From: Limnoperna fortunei
Lineage: Eukaryota > Mollusca > Bivalvia > Mytilida > Modiolidae
DNA: 64,000 bases
NCBI GenBank assembly: GCA_944474755.1
Contig: OX104120.1
Location: forward strand, 45,612,067-45,676,066
Reading direction: 5' to 3'
A program made the position numbers and the translations under genes. A model generated the notes under the pieces. The model was not told where the DNA came from. It saw nothing but the letters and a program-made list of their open reading frames with translations, and did no database searches. Positions 47,603 through 58,512 of the stretch are shown here, piece after piece. How positions within the stretch are numbered: the stretch's first letter is position 1; every line of letters begins with the position of its first letter.

Positions 47603-48003
47603 GGTGTTACTAAAATGCGGAAACGGAACGCGGAACGGAAACGGAAAACGGAGAAATGAATAAATAGATAGATATTTCGACCTAATAAACATGACTCACT
47701 GTCTGATATTTTTATATAGGTATGTTATAAATACATTTTATTTTCCGTTACTTCGTTTCGTTCGCAATTGGTAAATATGCTTGTATACTGTGTAAGATCT
47801 AAAACCTGGTGATATTCATTAACCCACTTAATTTACATCAAAATTAACGGAAAAAAGGAAATATAATTTGAAATCTGTGATTTACATAACTTGTAACACT
47901 GATATTTTTAGTAACTCTTTGATCCTATTATCCTTGAGTACGACTGGTTTCCGCAGTTTAGCTTTTGATTATTTAAAATAACGCATGCAAGAGGGGAAAA
48001 AGA
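47603..48003. other. No gene seen
   Basis: Begins with a purine-rich GGAAACGGAACGCGGAACGG patch (about 47619-47655); otherwise AT-rich. Confidence 0.5.
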
Positions 48004-48141
48004 TTTTGTTTTGTTTGTTTGAATGGTGTTTTAACGCCACTTTCAGCGATTTTTTCAGCTATTTCATGGCGTCCAGTTTTTATTGGTGGAGGAAGCCGGA
48101 GTACCCGGAGAGAACCCCCGACCTGCGGTAGTAAAACTGAC
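48004..48141 (-). mobile_element. 5'-truncated SINE with 10-bp target duplication
   Basis: 138 bp, minus strand from GTCAGTTTTACTACCGCAGG to the CAAA tail. Flanked by GGGAAAAAGA at 47994-48003 and 48142-48151. Confidence 0.85.
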
Positions 48142-48393
48142 GGGAAAAAGAAGCATAAATTGGACCTTATGAGGTAAGCAGTTTTCATATGTCACACAGA
48201 AAAACCCTCACCAAAACACGGTGACGTGCAGTATATAGAATGTTTTAGAATGCAGAATTTCTGAATCACAAAACTTTTACACATCCGTCATCTTTTTTAT
48301 AACAGCAAAGTAATTTGTGCAAAACTGAAAGGTAAAACCAGCGATAAACCCGTTAGAACACATGGTATTTTAAATATTTTGCACCGGAAATCC

Positions 48394-48844
48394 ATTATGT
48401 CAATCTATATTATACTGTATAAGAAACATAAATATTTACCTTATAGTACAGAAAGCCTAACTTTGTAAAATCAAATATTTATCACTACTTGGTATTTCAG
48501 AAGTCAATGGATGACTTAGAAAACAATAGGATACAAACACATTAAAAAGACAAAGCAAGAGAGGAGCATTACGCCCTTTGCCTGCATCGCCATTTTGTTG
48601 TTACTATGTCACCAAGACAAACGGAACGTCATCTTGTTTGTGACGTTTCCTTATATCGACCTGCGGCTCGGTAAGTTCAGCCTTGGTGCGTAAAATGATA
48701 GGCGGAAATATCCGAGATGATCAGTTTGATTCGAACATTGAAAACTATGAAAATGTGAGGTGTGGAATGAAATTGGGGTCAAAATTCTTAAAAATTATAT
48801 TTCAATTTTATCCTGCATTAACGGCATTTTCTGACAAATACTGT
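48394..48844. repeat. Local duplication, copy A
   Basis: About 450 bp matching 52160-52615 in direct orientation, 3.77 kb away. Shared blocks include CACTACTTGGTATTTC, AGCATTACGCCC, TTGTTTGTGACGTTT and AATTGGGGTCAAA. On the minus strand it has TATAAGG and an ATGGCGATGCAGGC start-like context, so it could be a duplicated promoter region. No conserved frame. Confidence 0.75.
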
Positions 48845-49106
48845 AAAACCTCTCTAAATCGGCCAACGATCGGACTAAGCAATATGGAAGGTTTATTGTA
48901 ATTACTTTGAAGAATTTTTTTCACATGTAATTTTATCCTATTGTTTCTTTCCTTTTTCTATTTTTGAAATAGTCATGTTTTGATGTACTGGAAAGCGTTG
49001 TTAAATGTTCTTATTTATGTTTTTAAATAAAAAAGGTAAACTCAAATGTATGCGATTTGTTTATTTGTAATAAACTGTATGAATAAGCAATTCCGTGAAT
49101 AATATA

Positions 49107-49247
49107 CAATTACTGCACTTGAACGAGATCAATATGAGGTTTTATGGAGCAGGGTAGAATAATATTGAACGAGGCGAAGCCAAGTTCAATATTATTCTAC
49201 CCTGCTCCATAAAACCTCATATTGATCGAGTTCGAGTGTAGTAATTG
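49107..49247. mobile_element. 141-bp palindromic fold-back element
   Basis: Arms of about 64 bp (left CAATTACTGCACTTGAACGA, right ending GAGTGTAGTAATTG) around a loop CGAGGCGAAGCCAA. The inner part TTTTATGGAGCAGGGTAGA recurs at about 28259, where another element inserted. Confidence 0.85.
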
Positions 49248-50111
49248 TTTTATTACATAATTCATTGAGTCATGAAATGGAATATACAAGTTTTTTATTT
49301 ATTCCTGAAAGTATCTGTCTTTCATAATATTTATTTCTCAAAATCGGTAATATATCGACATAATCCATGACGAAATGTTTGCATTGATTATTTCTTGTAT
49401 AATGTCCCATCCTCAGACCTTGCTAATGCATAAAATTTACAAAGATATGAGTCTAATTCCTGAGGGTCCGCCATTTCCAAACTAACTGACATATCCGTTT
49501 CACGTAAATATTTGAAAAAAAAATAATCGCTTGCTCTTTCGATTTGCGAGTGTTGACAGGATCTTTTTTCTTAATGATTTCATTAATTTCCAAGTTAGTA
49601 ATATCTGCAAATCTTCGCTTATTAGCACCAGAACTATCCGCATTACGTTCACTCGATGACGTTACAACGTTACCATGTTTACAAACAACAATATAATCCG
49701 AACCTCAGTCAGAACGATAATTTTGATTGGTTTAGGGGATTAAAAAAAGAAGATTTGATTGGCTATCGTATTTCCGTTGGGGGAAACAGCACGTGCTAGG
49801 TATTTTCATTCATAAATTTCTCACGAGAGTGCAATATGGTTTTTTATTGAGTAGAATGAGTTTTTGCAAACCAATATGATAGGAAATAGAAAGTGACGTG
49901 TATTGGTTTAGGCCAATAGGAAAAAGGCAAAAATATATATTATGTAATAATGATAATAACAGACCTAAACAATGGGCCAATCAATATTCACATACACATC
50001 AAATACACGCATGTGTTAAAGTTAAAATTAATACTCTTATTGATATATAAAGGTTTAAATGCTGTCTAAAAAGATCTGTCTCGTGTGGTCTGCTTTTTCT
50101 GACACTTTTTT
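49248..50111. other. No gene seen
   Basis: ATTACATAATTC near 49252 and TATTATGTAATAATG near 49936 are inverted matches and may bound a decayed element of about 0.7 kb adjoining the palindrome. Confidence 0.45.
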
Positions 50112-50947
50112 TCACAACCATTGCTTCCAAGTGGTGATAATGTCTAGAATTTGCATGAGTATCGAAGAAATGGTGGTTCTCTTGTAGATCTCTCGCAGCT
50201 TTGCTAAGGTTTCCTCCAGTGACATGGTCTGTTTCAATTCCTCACCAGGTGGGTCAGTATCGTCGACCTACCGCAGGTCGGGGGTTCTCTCAGGGTACTC
50301 CGGCTTCCTCCCCCAATAAAAACTGGACGCCATGAAATAGCTGAAAAATTGCTGAAAATGGCGTTAAAACACATTCAAACAAACTAACAGTATCGTCGAC
50401 AGTTTGGTGGCTGCAGACAAGGTCTTTCTTTCCGCCACAATTCAAGTTGTCTGATGATCCACAGTCTTTTGTGATCTCACGTAATCTGTTGCGATAGTCT
50501 TCTACTGTTGTCAGATCAACATTAAAGGCGTGAACTGAGTAACGTGATCTCCATCTTTCCAAGCAGCCATTCGATACCGAAGTCCGGTATCTGTAACTCT
50601 GTAGCAAACTGAAGTGCTTTTTCTTGGATTATAGGGCCCGAGATGGTTTTGCCTTCCGCTCTTGCTGTATTAAACCATTTCCATACAACGTCGTTGATAT
50701 ACAAAAATTTGCATTCGGTATTGAATCTCTGCTTAGTATCGCTGGCATTCTGTCCATATTGCTGCAGGTAAGTGTCTTTTTTCCACAGGATGTCGCCAAC
50801 TGTTGATTTTTCCACGTTGTACTTAGCAGCAAGCTCTCTTTGGGACAGTTTTGGTACGGAATCATTGTCCTTGATAAGTATAACCTTATCACCTAGTGTA
50901 AGCTCTACACGTTGTCGTTTTGATGGATGAGACATTTTTGATACCAT
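50112..50947 (-). pseudogene. pogo/Tigger-type DNA-binding-domain gene, broken
   Basis: ATG at 50945-50947. The first 125 codons carry the CENP-B/pogo N-terminal double helix-turn-helix: KRQRVELTLGDKVILIKDND, LSQRELAAKYNVEKSTVGDI, then a Tc5-type second helix set (VWKWFNTARAEGKTISGPII). A frameshift near 50565-50580 moves the continuation (SNGCLERWRSRYSV) to another frame. A SINE fragment plus its 13-bp target duplication (133 bp) then interrupts the gene; the two sides would meet in frame if it were absent, running to TGA at 50112-50114. No DDE catalytic domain follows, so it was a DNA-binding-only derivative or an already truncated transposon. Confidence 0.75.
50268..50387 (+). mobile_element. 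5'-truncated SINE inside the pogo-type pseudogene
   Basis: 120 bp from CTACCGCAGGTCGGGGGTTC to a CAAA tail, flanked by the 13-bp direct repeat CAGTATCGTCGAC at 50255-50267 and 50388-50400. Confidence 0.95.
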
Positions 50948-51298
50948 CTCAAAATGAAACCCATATTTATTCTGTTATACAGCTTGGATCATTATTAATC
51001 CATTGCAACATCAAATAAATTACGGAAAATCGTGCTCAGTACAAGCGTTAAGAATAACTATGTAATTAACAAAGATCAAAGAAACAATCACATTTAATTA
51101 TTAAAACGACTGTTAATTTTATTTACTGCACATGTACATGTAAGCTTGGATCAAGATCATAAACCTGTCAACAGCTGATTGAAATTGTTGAAGCGTGATT
51201 AACAATAGAAAACACACGGCCTGATCTGTTTTTGTAACAATTACCTGCGCGCTTGATTGGCCGGGATAATGAGGTCACATTACATGGTAAATTGCCGA
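50948..51298. other. No gene seen
   Basis: 5' flank of the pogo-type pseudogene; non-coding. Confidence 0.5.
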
Positions 51299-51842
51299 TG
51301 ATTGATTGATTGATTAATGGTGTTTAACGCCCGAGCAGCAATATTTCAGCTATAATCAGGCGATGAACATGAAATGGATGATAAAATGAACATGAAATGA
51401 TGATGAATGAAAATGGGATGGGACACAAGGAAAAAAGGGGTAACGGATTTTAGATTGCCACTGGCAAATGGGAGGATGGATAGGGTCGGGCAATTTAGCC
51501 TCCTGTAGCGGGATCGAAATCCCTACTCATAGCGAATACTACAGCAGCGTTCCTTAACGTGCGAGGAACGTGGCATTTTTCCCAACACGGTGCACTAATA
51601 TGGTTTGCGGTCAGGATTTCCATATTATGGCCTGACAACCCCAGCTTGCCAGGGGTACCCCATTCAACCACCTGGGGCACACATCCCAGTCGGTCTTTAG
51701 GCAAACCGATCTGACACGCCAGTCAGGGTACTGGGCGCTATTTATTCGCCTTTTACGACAAGCTAGCGCGACTGCGGTCTATTCTTTTAGCCACCCGGAT
51801 CCCGCACGGCCGATGTACGGTTTTACCGGGTGGCCGGTATAG
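51299..51842 (-). mobile_element. SINE family 2, longest copy
   Basis: About 540 bp. On the minus strand it begins near GGCCACCCGGTAAAACCGTA, passes GTGCCCCAGGTGGTTGAATG, and ends with the ATAGCTGAAATATTGCTG and GGGCGTTAAACACCATT tail and an (ATCA)n run. It is GC-richer than its surroundings. Other copies: 20772-21065, 21714-21905 and a fragment at 56935-56975. The head origin is not clear. The minus frame 51495-51704 is a shadow. Confidence 0.75.
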
Positions 51843-51880
51843 ATGTTTAAGGTCATTGTTTTCAATAGAGTATAGCTAGA

Positions 51881-52155
51881 CACATATTAACGTATGACAC
51901 CGAACAAGGGACAACATACAAGTGAACAAATGACAGAACTAATGACAACAAACATAAAACAAGTGATAAAACTACAAATGAACGCATGGCACAGAACTAA
52001 TGACTACAAACACAAATGAGCATAACAACAAGCACAAATGAAAGTATGACGTATGACAGAGAACCAAGGACAACAAACACAAATGAACGCATGAGACAGA
52101 AAAAAAACCAAATTAACGCATGATAAAGAACTAGTGACAACAAACACAAATGAAA
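51881..52155. repeat. Degenerate tandem array around ACAAACACAAATGAACGCATG
   Basis: About seven diverged units of 35-40 bp with words ACAGAACTAATGACAACAAA and CACAAATGAACGCATGA. No coding. Confidence 0.8.
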
Positions 52156-52159
52156 TTAT

Positions 52160-52615
52160 ATTATGTCAATCTGTGTTACGAAGTACAAGGAACATTAATA
52201 TTTACCTTATATTACAAACAGCCTCATTTTGAATAATCAAATATTGATCACTACTTGGTATTTCGGAAGTCCATAGATGACTCATAAAGCAATAGGACAC
52301 AAACACAAAACTTAAAATAAGACAAAGCAGAAAAGAAGCATTACGCCCAACTGCCTGCTTCGCTATTTTGTGGTTACTATGCAGCTACTACAAAAGAAAC
52401 GTCATGTTGTTTGTGACGTTTACTGATATCGACCACCTACTACATCTCTCGGCCATTTCCGCCTTTGGCCGCAAAAATGATAAGCGGAAACAGCCGAGAT
52501 GTTCAGTTTTGATATTGAAAACTATCACGATAATACGAGGTACGGAATGCAATTGGGGTCAAAGTTTATCACATTATTTTATCCTGCAATGACGGAATTT
52601 TCTGATGAATATAAA
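52160..52615. repeat. Local duplication, copy B
   Basis: Direct, diverged copy of 48394-48844. Copy B has lost the ATGGCG and TATAAGG words noted in copy A. Confidence 0.75.
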
Positions 52616-53925
52616 CGATATTTTTTCTGATATTTGTCGATTATTGTTAGCTGGATGTCCCGCCAAGAAACTGCCCAAAAATAGAAGTTAAGTGATTTCT
52701 CTAACTTTTAAACAGTATTTAGGCGTTACAGTAAAACATGTCACTCCAAGTAAATGCACATCCGGAAACATTATTTTGGTTTACAACCCCACGATCTGGA
52801 GGATAACATGTTACTCCACTTGCCACATTCCGACTACAAAACGGAAGACGTGTTACTCAGACAAATACATTCCTACTACATGCCTACAGTTTGCAGTGGC
52901 CACCATGCCGCCACCTGAATTATTACAATTATTAGCAATTACGTTTTAAAGAAAGATTACGTTTCTGACGTATAATTGTAGGAATCAATAAATAAACTTG
53001 TCTACTTAATTACAAGGGCATATTTTTATGCCAAAGACTCGTTACTTTATATTGGTATTTGCGTACATTTTATTGACTCAACAACATTTCATGCCGTAAG
53101 TGTTTTCATGAATCGCGCCCTTGGACGGTCCAGTCAGTGCGGCCGTCACTTTTGAGCGGGCATAAATTTATACGGCACAATTTTAGTACCGATATTCGTT
53201 TGTGACCTTGTATATTTAGAAGCAAAATTAACGCAGTCGCTTATCGTAGATCTATTTACATGCATGCGAATAAAAACATTGACTAACGTCACAGAAATTG
53301 CAAATGTCTGACAAATATAATTAAAAACTTTTATAGAAATAAATAATACAAATATTTACTAATTTAATAGGCACCAAATAATCTAACCGATAATCATAGC
53401 TAATTATGCACGACAAAGTTGTTTTTAATTTATATACAATACATATTATAGCTATGCGTCGTTGTTTGGTTCATTTTGTTTTTTTTTTTTTTTTTGTTCA
53501 TATTTAGTTCCTTGTTTATTTAATCTTTTTCATTTTCTGTTTCGTGTTTTGTTCCTTGCAAAGATGTAATGACCTGTTCGTTTCTGTTACAGGCGGCTCT
53601 TTTCACGTTTAAACATTTTTTTTTCTTGTTCAGACTGTTTTTTATTTGTTTCGCCTGTTCGGTTTGCTTCTTAATATTTAGTCTGTTTATTTTCATGTCG
53701 ACTCTGTTTTGTTTCTTGTTCATACTGTTAAATTTCTCATTTTTTTCTTTGTCTTTACGTGTTCCTCCTGTTTCGCTTGTTTATCTTGTTATGTATTTAC
53801 AATCTGTGTCACGTTTCTTGAGCAGTTTGAAGTGATGACGTCAAACGATGACGTGAGCAGCTGCTTCATTAATTCTAAAAACTAGAAGCTTGTGGCTATA
53901 GGCTCGTTATATTTTGTAGATTTCA
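52616..53925. other. 3' flank of copy 3, no other gene seen
   Basis: Non-coding. From about 53460 to 53830 the plus strand is pyrimidine-rich with TGTTTCTTGTTCAGTCTG-like words and a run of 19 T, similar to the 3' flanks of copies 1 and 2. Confidence 0.5.
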
Positions 53926-54605
53926 TTAGAGCAGTTTGTACATTCCGTAGCCTGCGAAAGCCACCAGGATGGTACCAGTGATGACAATGGTAGAAAACAG
54001 CAACACCTGCACAACTGTAACAGGCGTCATTTTGTTTTCTCTGGTCAACAAGGGTAGAGTCTGAAAAGAACAACAATTAAGTCAGCATAACAAAATTACA
54101 AAAGAAACAAATATTTTACAGAGCATCGCCGATTTAAAGAAGAAGTATAAAGTTTTTACGTTTGGTTGAGTTCAAGACATCTTTCTAAAACTTATTTTTT
54201 TTTGTTCAAAATCTTGCAGCTAATTAATTTCATTTGAATTTATGGTAACGCAGATGTACTTACAGTTTCTTGGTATACAGGTCTGGTTTCAAAATATCTG
54301 AAGTCAACAACAGGAATGTTAAACTTTGACCTTTCAACATTTGGTGAAATAAACGGTAAATTGTACATCTTATGAGCTTCTTCAAAGGCTGCTATGGTTA
54401 TTTTAGTGTTCTCCGGCTTAGGTTGCCATAGCAAGTCTTGCAAAGCAGACGACATATGAGAGTCTCGTGCTACATGAATGTTGTTTCTCTTGGTTTTAGT
54501 TTCTGGTACGCAGACCAATGGATTGGATATAATATTAATACCGATCTGTTTTTGTCCAATCGCATTCTGGCTCTGAGAATTTGATATAGTGTTTGAATAG
54601 TTCAT
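53926..54605 (-). CDS. Tail-anchored membrane protein, array copy 3
   Basis: Exons 54264-54605 (ATG at 54603-54605, preceded by TTTTCAG) and 53926-54060 (135 bp, stop TAA); 203-bp intron with GTAAGT donor and CAG acceptor, phase 0; 158 residues. Conserved blocks are VARDSHMSSALQDLLWQPK, SPNVERSKFNIPVVDFRYFE and RPVYQET. The last exon gives TLPLLTREN, then a helix (about 133-155) with GTILVAFAGYGMY and three residues after it. Intact by every test I can apply; closest by eye to copies 1 and 2. Function unknown; a cytosolic domain anchored by its C-terminus is inferred. Confidence 0.75.
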
Positions 54606-54939
54606 CCTGAAAATATACGATTATTATTGCATAAGAATAATATACAATTACAAATATATACTTGTGGTTCAAAGTTTATTAAATGTCTTGAACATGTGTC
54701 CAAAAGTGTACAAAAACTGATTTGACTAAATTTTTATCTTTAATTTTTACCTTTTTAAATGGATTTTCTTAGTTTTAAGGAAAATATATATTTTAAATAC
54801 GTCACCTGATGTTGGTTTTTTATTCCAAATGATAGATTAAGTCAAATAATACTGTTGAAATCTCGTTCTCCGTTCACCTGTGCTGACTAGCTTGTTTTAT
54901 TGAAAATTTGTCTTGAATAAGTTAGCAGTAAATTTAGAA

Positions 54940-54950
54940 CCTTTTAAATA
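54940..54950 (-). promoter_or_regulatory. TATA-like box of copy 3
   Basis: TATTTAAAAGG on the minus strand, about 335 bp upstream of the ATG. A GTGAAC donor-like site follows at about 54874-54879, consistent with a short 5' UTR exon. Confidence 0.45.
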
Positions 54951-55615
54951 TAACCCATTTGTTTTCTTAGAGCTAAGAGTAGGACTAGCATCTTGAGTAG
55001 TTTAGTAATAATCCTCAAAGAGTAATCAAGAAAATTAACTCAGCAAATCAGTAAGAATACGTTAAATTATGTTTGGAGCAATTAAATTAAATTTAATTTT
55101 TCATTATAAATAATGACTCAATAACTTTTTTATACTCTGTGAAACGTTAAAAGTTGTTTATTTTTTGTATATTCATTGTGTTCTATTAACAAAAATAACT
55201 GTCAAATGTGATTTCTCAAAATTTCCTAAAAAACACCTCAACAATATTTTAGTCCATTATTTCAGAAAAAATAGGTAAATTTTATCAGTTAAACTGTAAT
55301 GAAAGATAATAAAAACTTAGTTCAATATAATCATAAATTTCCAAGAAGACTTTAGATCTTGTTGGTTAGCTAATTGTGGGCAAGTTTAGTTCCCTTTGGC
55401 TATGAAAATATCCAGTTAGTCTATAATACTTCCATGCATCGGCTAAGCGGTTTATTTCAAGAATTTTCGAATTCGATTGGTTTGTGACAATCATTGAAGT
55501 ACAATTCATATATAACATTGCAACAGTGTATAGTAGCGGCAACTGTGGTAAACCACACTAAAAAGGAACGCGGGTGCAGACTATACCCCTTCACGTTATT
55601 ACTACAATGTTACAT
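54951..55615. other. Upstream region of copy 3, no gene seen
   Basis: Holds AGAGTAATCAAGAAAA (about 55019), shared with copy 2 (about 40862). Otherwise AT-rich. Confidence 0.45.
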
Positions 55616-55872
55616 GGTCCTCGGTGGCGGTATGGTTAAGGTAGTTCGTTTACTATTTATCACGTGTTATGTCAACACCGAGGTTGCGGGTGCGAGTCTG
55701 GCTGCGTACAGGCTGCGCTCGACTCCAATCTTAATTGTAAAGGATTGCAAGTTTTCATACCGAAGGTTGGGGATTTCCCGGGGGTACTCAAAAACAACTG
55801 GACGACATGGTATAGATGAACAAATTGCTGCAAATGGCGTTAAACACCATTCAAACAAACAAACAAACAAAA
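55616..55872 (+). mobile_element. tRNA-derived SINE, near full length
   Basis: Head GTCCTCGGTGGCGGTATGGT, box B-like GGGTGCGAGTCTGGCTGCG, core with a small deletion, and a long CAAA tail. Confidence 0.85.
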
Positions 55873-56339
55873 TACAGTATTACAGTTAAGTGTTGCAAGG
55901 TACTTTCAAATACATGTCATGCCAACTCGAACAAGTATTGACTTGTGGTGCTAGAAATGAAAAAAAACTTTGTTTAGGACTTAAGTTTTACAAGCTCTTA
56001 AAGTTTCGCGGGATATATTTTGTTTTACGAAATCTCCTTGGAAATTTGCAGCAGACAAGGAATCTTTGAAGCAGAACTCATACTTGATTTCTGCAAAGTT
56101 TAGCCTCAATTTGGGACAAACGCTTCCTGTTTAAAACATACATCTCACGTTGTACCAGTAAGCTAATAAGTATGACCAAGACTGTAACTACCAGTTAAAA
56201 TTCGCTTTTAAATTTATTTTTGCAAGGAATTGAAATCGAAATTGAAGTAAGAAGCCGATTGTAGTTTGTCTCGAACATTTTTGTCATTTAAAATCCAAGA
56301 AGTCTGATCTTCTATTATTTCAAGAAGCTTAGTTTTGTT
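55873..56339. other. No gene seen
   Basis: AT-rich, non-coding. Confidence 0.5.
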
Positions 56340-56690
56340 TGTCTCTTCTTGCATGTGATCATGCCGCGATGACTGTAAGCAGTATCAACTGCAAAGCAAG
56401 TCCTCCAATGTTGTAGATTCTTTTTTTTTCCCTGGCTTGTCTTCGTTTTCATTACCCAGTAATATAGCAATTGCATTACCCCTGCGCTTACTGTTAACCA
56501 ATCAGTCTCTTTGTTGCTTAGCAAGACGGAACATTCAAACTGTAAGTAGAAACATCTAATGAGATTTACTACTATATATTGTCTGGCACTCCGTTTAATC
56601 TTAAAATTTGCCATATGGTGTCTCTATGAATGTTGTCAAAGGCATTCTTGAAGTCTACTAAGTTGACGAATAGTGGTGGTTTAGCAAGTT
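56340..56690 (-). pseudogene. LINE reverse transcriptase fragment
   Basis: The minus strand encodes VDFKNAFDNIHRDTIWQIL (RT motif A, FxxAFD type) followed, after stops, by VNLIRCFYLQFECSVLLSNK and TDWLTVSAGV, where an RT would continue into its GVRQGC motif. The rest is lost. A third LINE lineage, distinct from 29051 and 42409. Confidence 0.75.
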
Positions 56691-56741
56691 ATTTCAAATT
56701 AAATTTGCAGAGGGGACCTCTAATCAGATATTAGGCTGTCA

Positions 56742-56843
56742 GGACAGACATGGGAACAACTGGAACTAACAGCAAAGAACAGGAAGCGCTGGAGGACTAT
56801 CGTCGATGGCCTGTGCACCAGGAGGAGCGAAGGGCCAAAGTAA
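56742..56843 (+). pseudogene. C-terminal end of a LINE polyprotein
   Basis: A 33-codon frame to TAA: GQTWEQLELTAKNRKRWRTI then VDGLCTRRSEGPK. This W-x(n)-A-x-N-R-x-x-W-R-x-x-V-x-x-L-C pattern is a common LINE C-terminus in animals. It is in opposite orientation to the RT fragment beside it, so the two are separate or rearranged. Confidence 0.7.
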
Positions 56844-56934
56844 GTAAGCATTTATGAAATTAACATACACCAAAAACGTTTATTATCAATGCTTTATTGT
56901 CATATAAACATATAAACAGCTTCAGCTTGTGACA

Positions 56935-56975
56935 ATTGATTGGATGTCTGCTTTACGTCCAGCGATCAGCTTGTG
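56935..56975 (-). mobile_element. SINE family 2 tail fragment
   Basis: ATTGATTGGATGTCTGCTTT and ACGTCCAGCGATCAGC match the left end of 21714-21905. Confidence 0.6.
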
Positions 56976-57202
56976 ACAAAAACGCATACATAAAATAAAC
57001 AAGAAAAATGTATATGAACGTAAATAAACATATAATGAGTTAGTAAACCTCAGAAAATAAAAATAGCTTAGCACCCTCCATTCCACATTAAATCATCATT
57101 GATATGAAATTAAAAATGAGGTTTGACGATTTAATCGGAATGATTGAGCATTGTTTTCAAATTCTTAAACAGTGGCTGAGTGTTATTTACATGTATTCGT
57201 TT

Positions 57203-57303
57203 ATAGTATTTATCACGTGGTCTATCAAGTCTGAGGATTGGGGTTCGAGTCTCACTGCGGGCAGAGTGTGTTCAAGTTCAATGTTAATTAGCAAGGATCA
57301 GGA
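57203..57303 (+). mobile_element. SINE head fragment
   Basis: TATTTATCACGTGGTCTATC and box B GGGTTCGAGTCTCACTGCGG are clear; the core and tail are missing. Confidence 0.75.
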
Positions 57304-57671
57304 TTCATGTTTTAATAACAAGTATAATCGGTTTACCTTTTTAGGTAAAACTGGTCGCCAATATGCCATGTAACACTATTGCTATTTCCAATCTCCAGAA
57401 TGTAAAAAGAACGATAACTCATCGAATAGCACAAGAGATTTTATTTTTCAAAACCAACTGATGAACCACTAACATATATATTACTATCTGTTTATAAATT
57501 ACTATCCGGTATAATCACTTGTTCTAACAGAACGAACAAGTCACTTTCTTTTCATGTTAAGTCGTTCTAAAAGGTATTGACAACGGCTTGGTTAGTCACC
57601 TTAAGTTGTGCAGTCAGTAGATGACGTTAGCACCCAACTTCACCATAGCAATGAATACTGACTAAGATTCG

Positions 57672-58512
57672 TCAGATAAGTTTGTACAGTCCGTATCCTG
57701 CGAAAGCTCCCAGAATAATACCAGCAATGATGATCAGGGACACTAGCAATCCATCCCATGTAATAACAGGTTCTTGTTTGTTGTGGGAGGTTGTCAGTGG
57801 AAGAGTCTGAAATTATACAAATAGATTATTAACTGAAAACTTATCAATACAAAATCATTAAATATATACTAATGTCGACACACAAAAACACAAAAAGATT
57901 AACGTATGGCTGACAATGTTGTCTTCAAATCGTCTGAAAACTAGTTTTAACCAAGGACTTCCAGGTTCCTGTTTCAACTAGGGCTGGCATAACAAGCCAG
58001 GGAAATAAGCTTCACTAGTGTAGTATTGTTTAGACTGTCTCTGAACAAGATGATTTATATGTTCCGTCTTTTAATAAAGAAAATGCATATTTTTGCTGAT
58101 GTCAATTTCAAAGTCAACTTAAAGATGAAATAATTTTTTTTCGATCTTATTTGTATTTCTATTGAAAAATACTTACTGTTCCTTCATATACAGGTCTAAT
58201 GTTAAAATATCTGAAGTCAACAACGGGTAGTATTAACTTTTGATCTTCTGACATTGGTACAACATACGGCAAATTAATTGACTTGTGTTCATTTACGTAA
58301 GCCGGTATAAAAACACACATTTCCTCAGTTTTGGGTTGCAATTGTAATTCTTGCTCAGCAGACGATTCTTGTAAGTCTCGTGTAGCAAGAATGTTGGTAA
58401 TTTCTTGTTGGTTCGGTAAGGAGAACAGTGTATTAGATATATGTATGCTATTCTTGTAATGCTTAATCATATCTTGGCTTTGTGAAGCTGTGACAATGTT
58501 TGAATAAAACAT
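57672..58512 (-). CDS. Tail-anchored membrane protein, array copy 4
   Basis: Exons 58177-58512 (ATG at 58510-58512, directly after TTTCAG) and 57672-57806 (135 bp, stop TGA); 370-bp intron, GTAAGT donor, phase 0; 156 residues. It is the most diverged copy: ATRDLQESSAEQELQLQPK (the Trp of LPWQ is replaced by Leu), LPVVDFRYFNIRPVYEGT, then TLPLTTSHNK and a helix (about 131-153) with IAGIILGAFAGYGLY. Three residues follow the helix. Same orientation as the other three, and most upstream in the direction of transcription. Function unknown. Confidence 0.75.
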
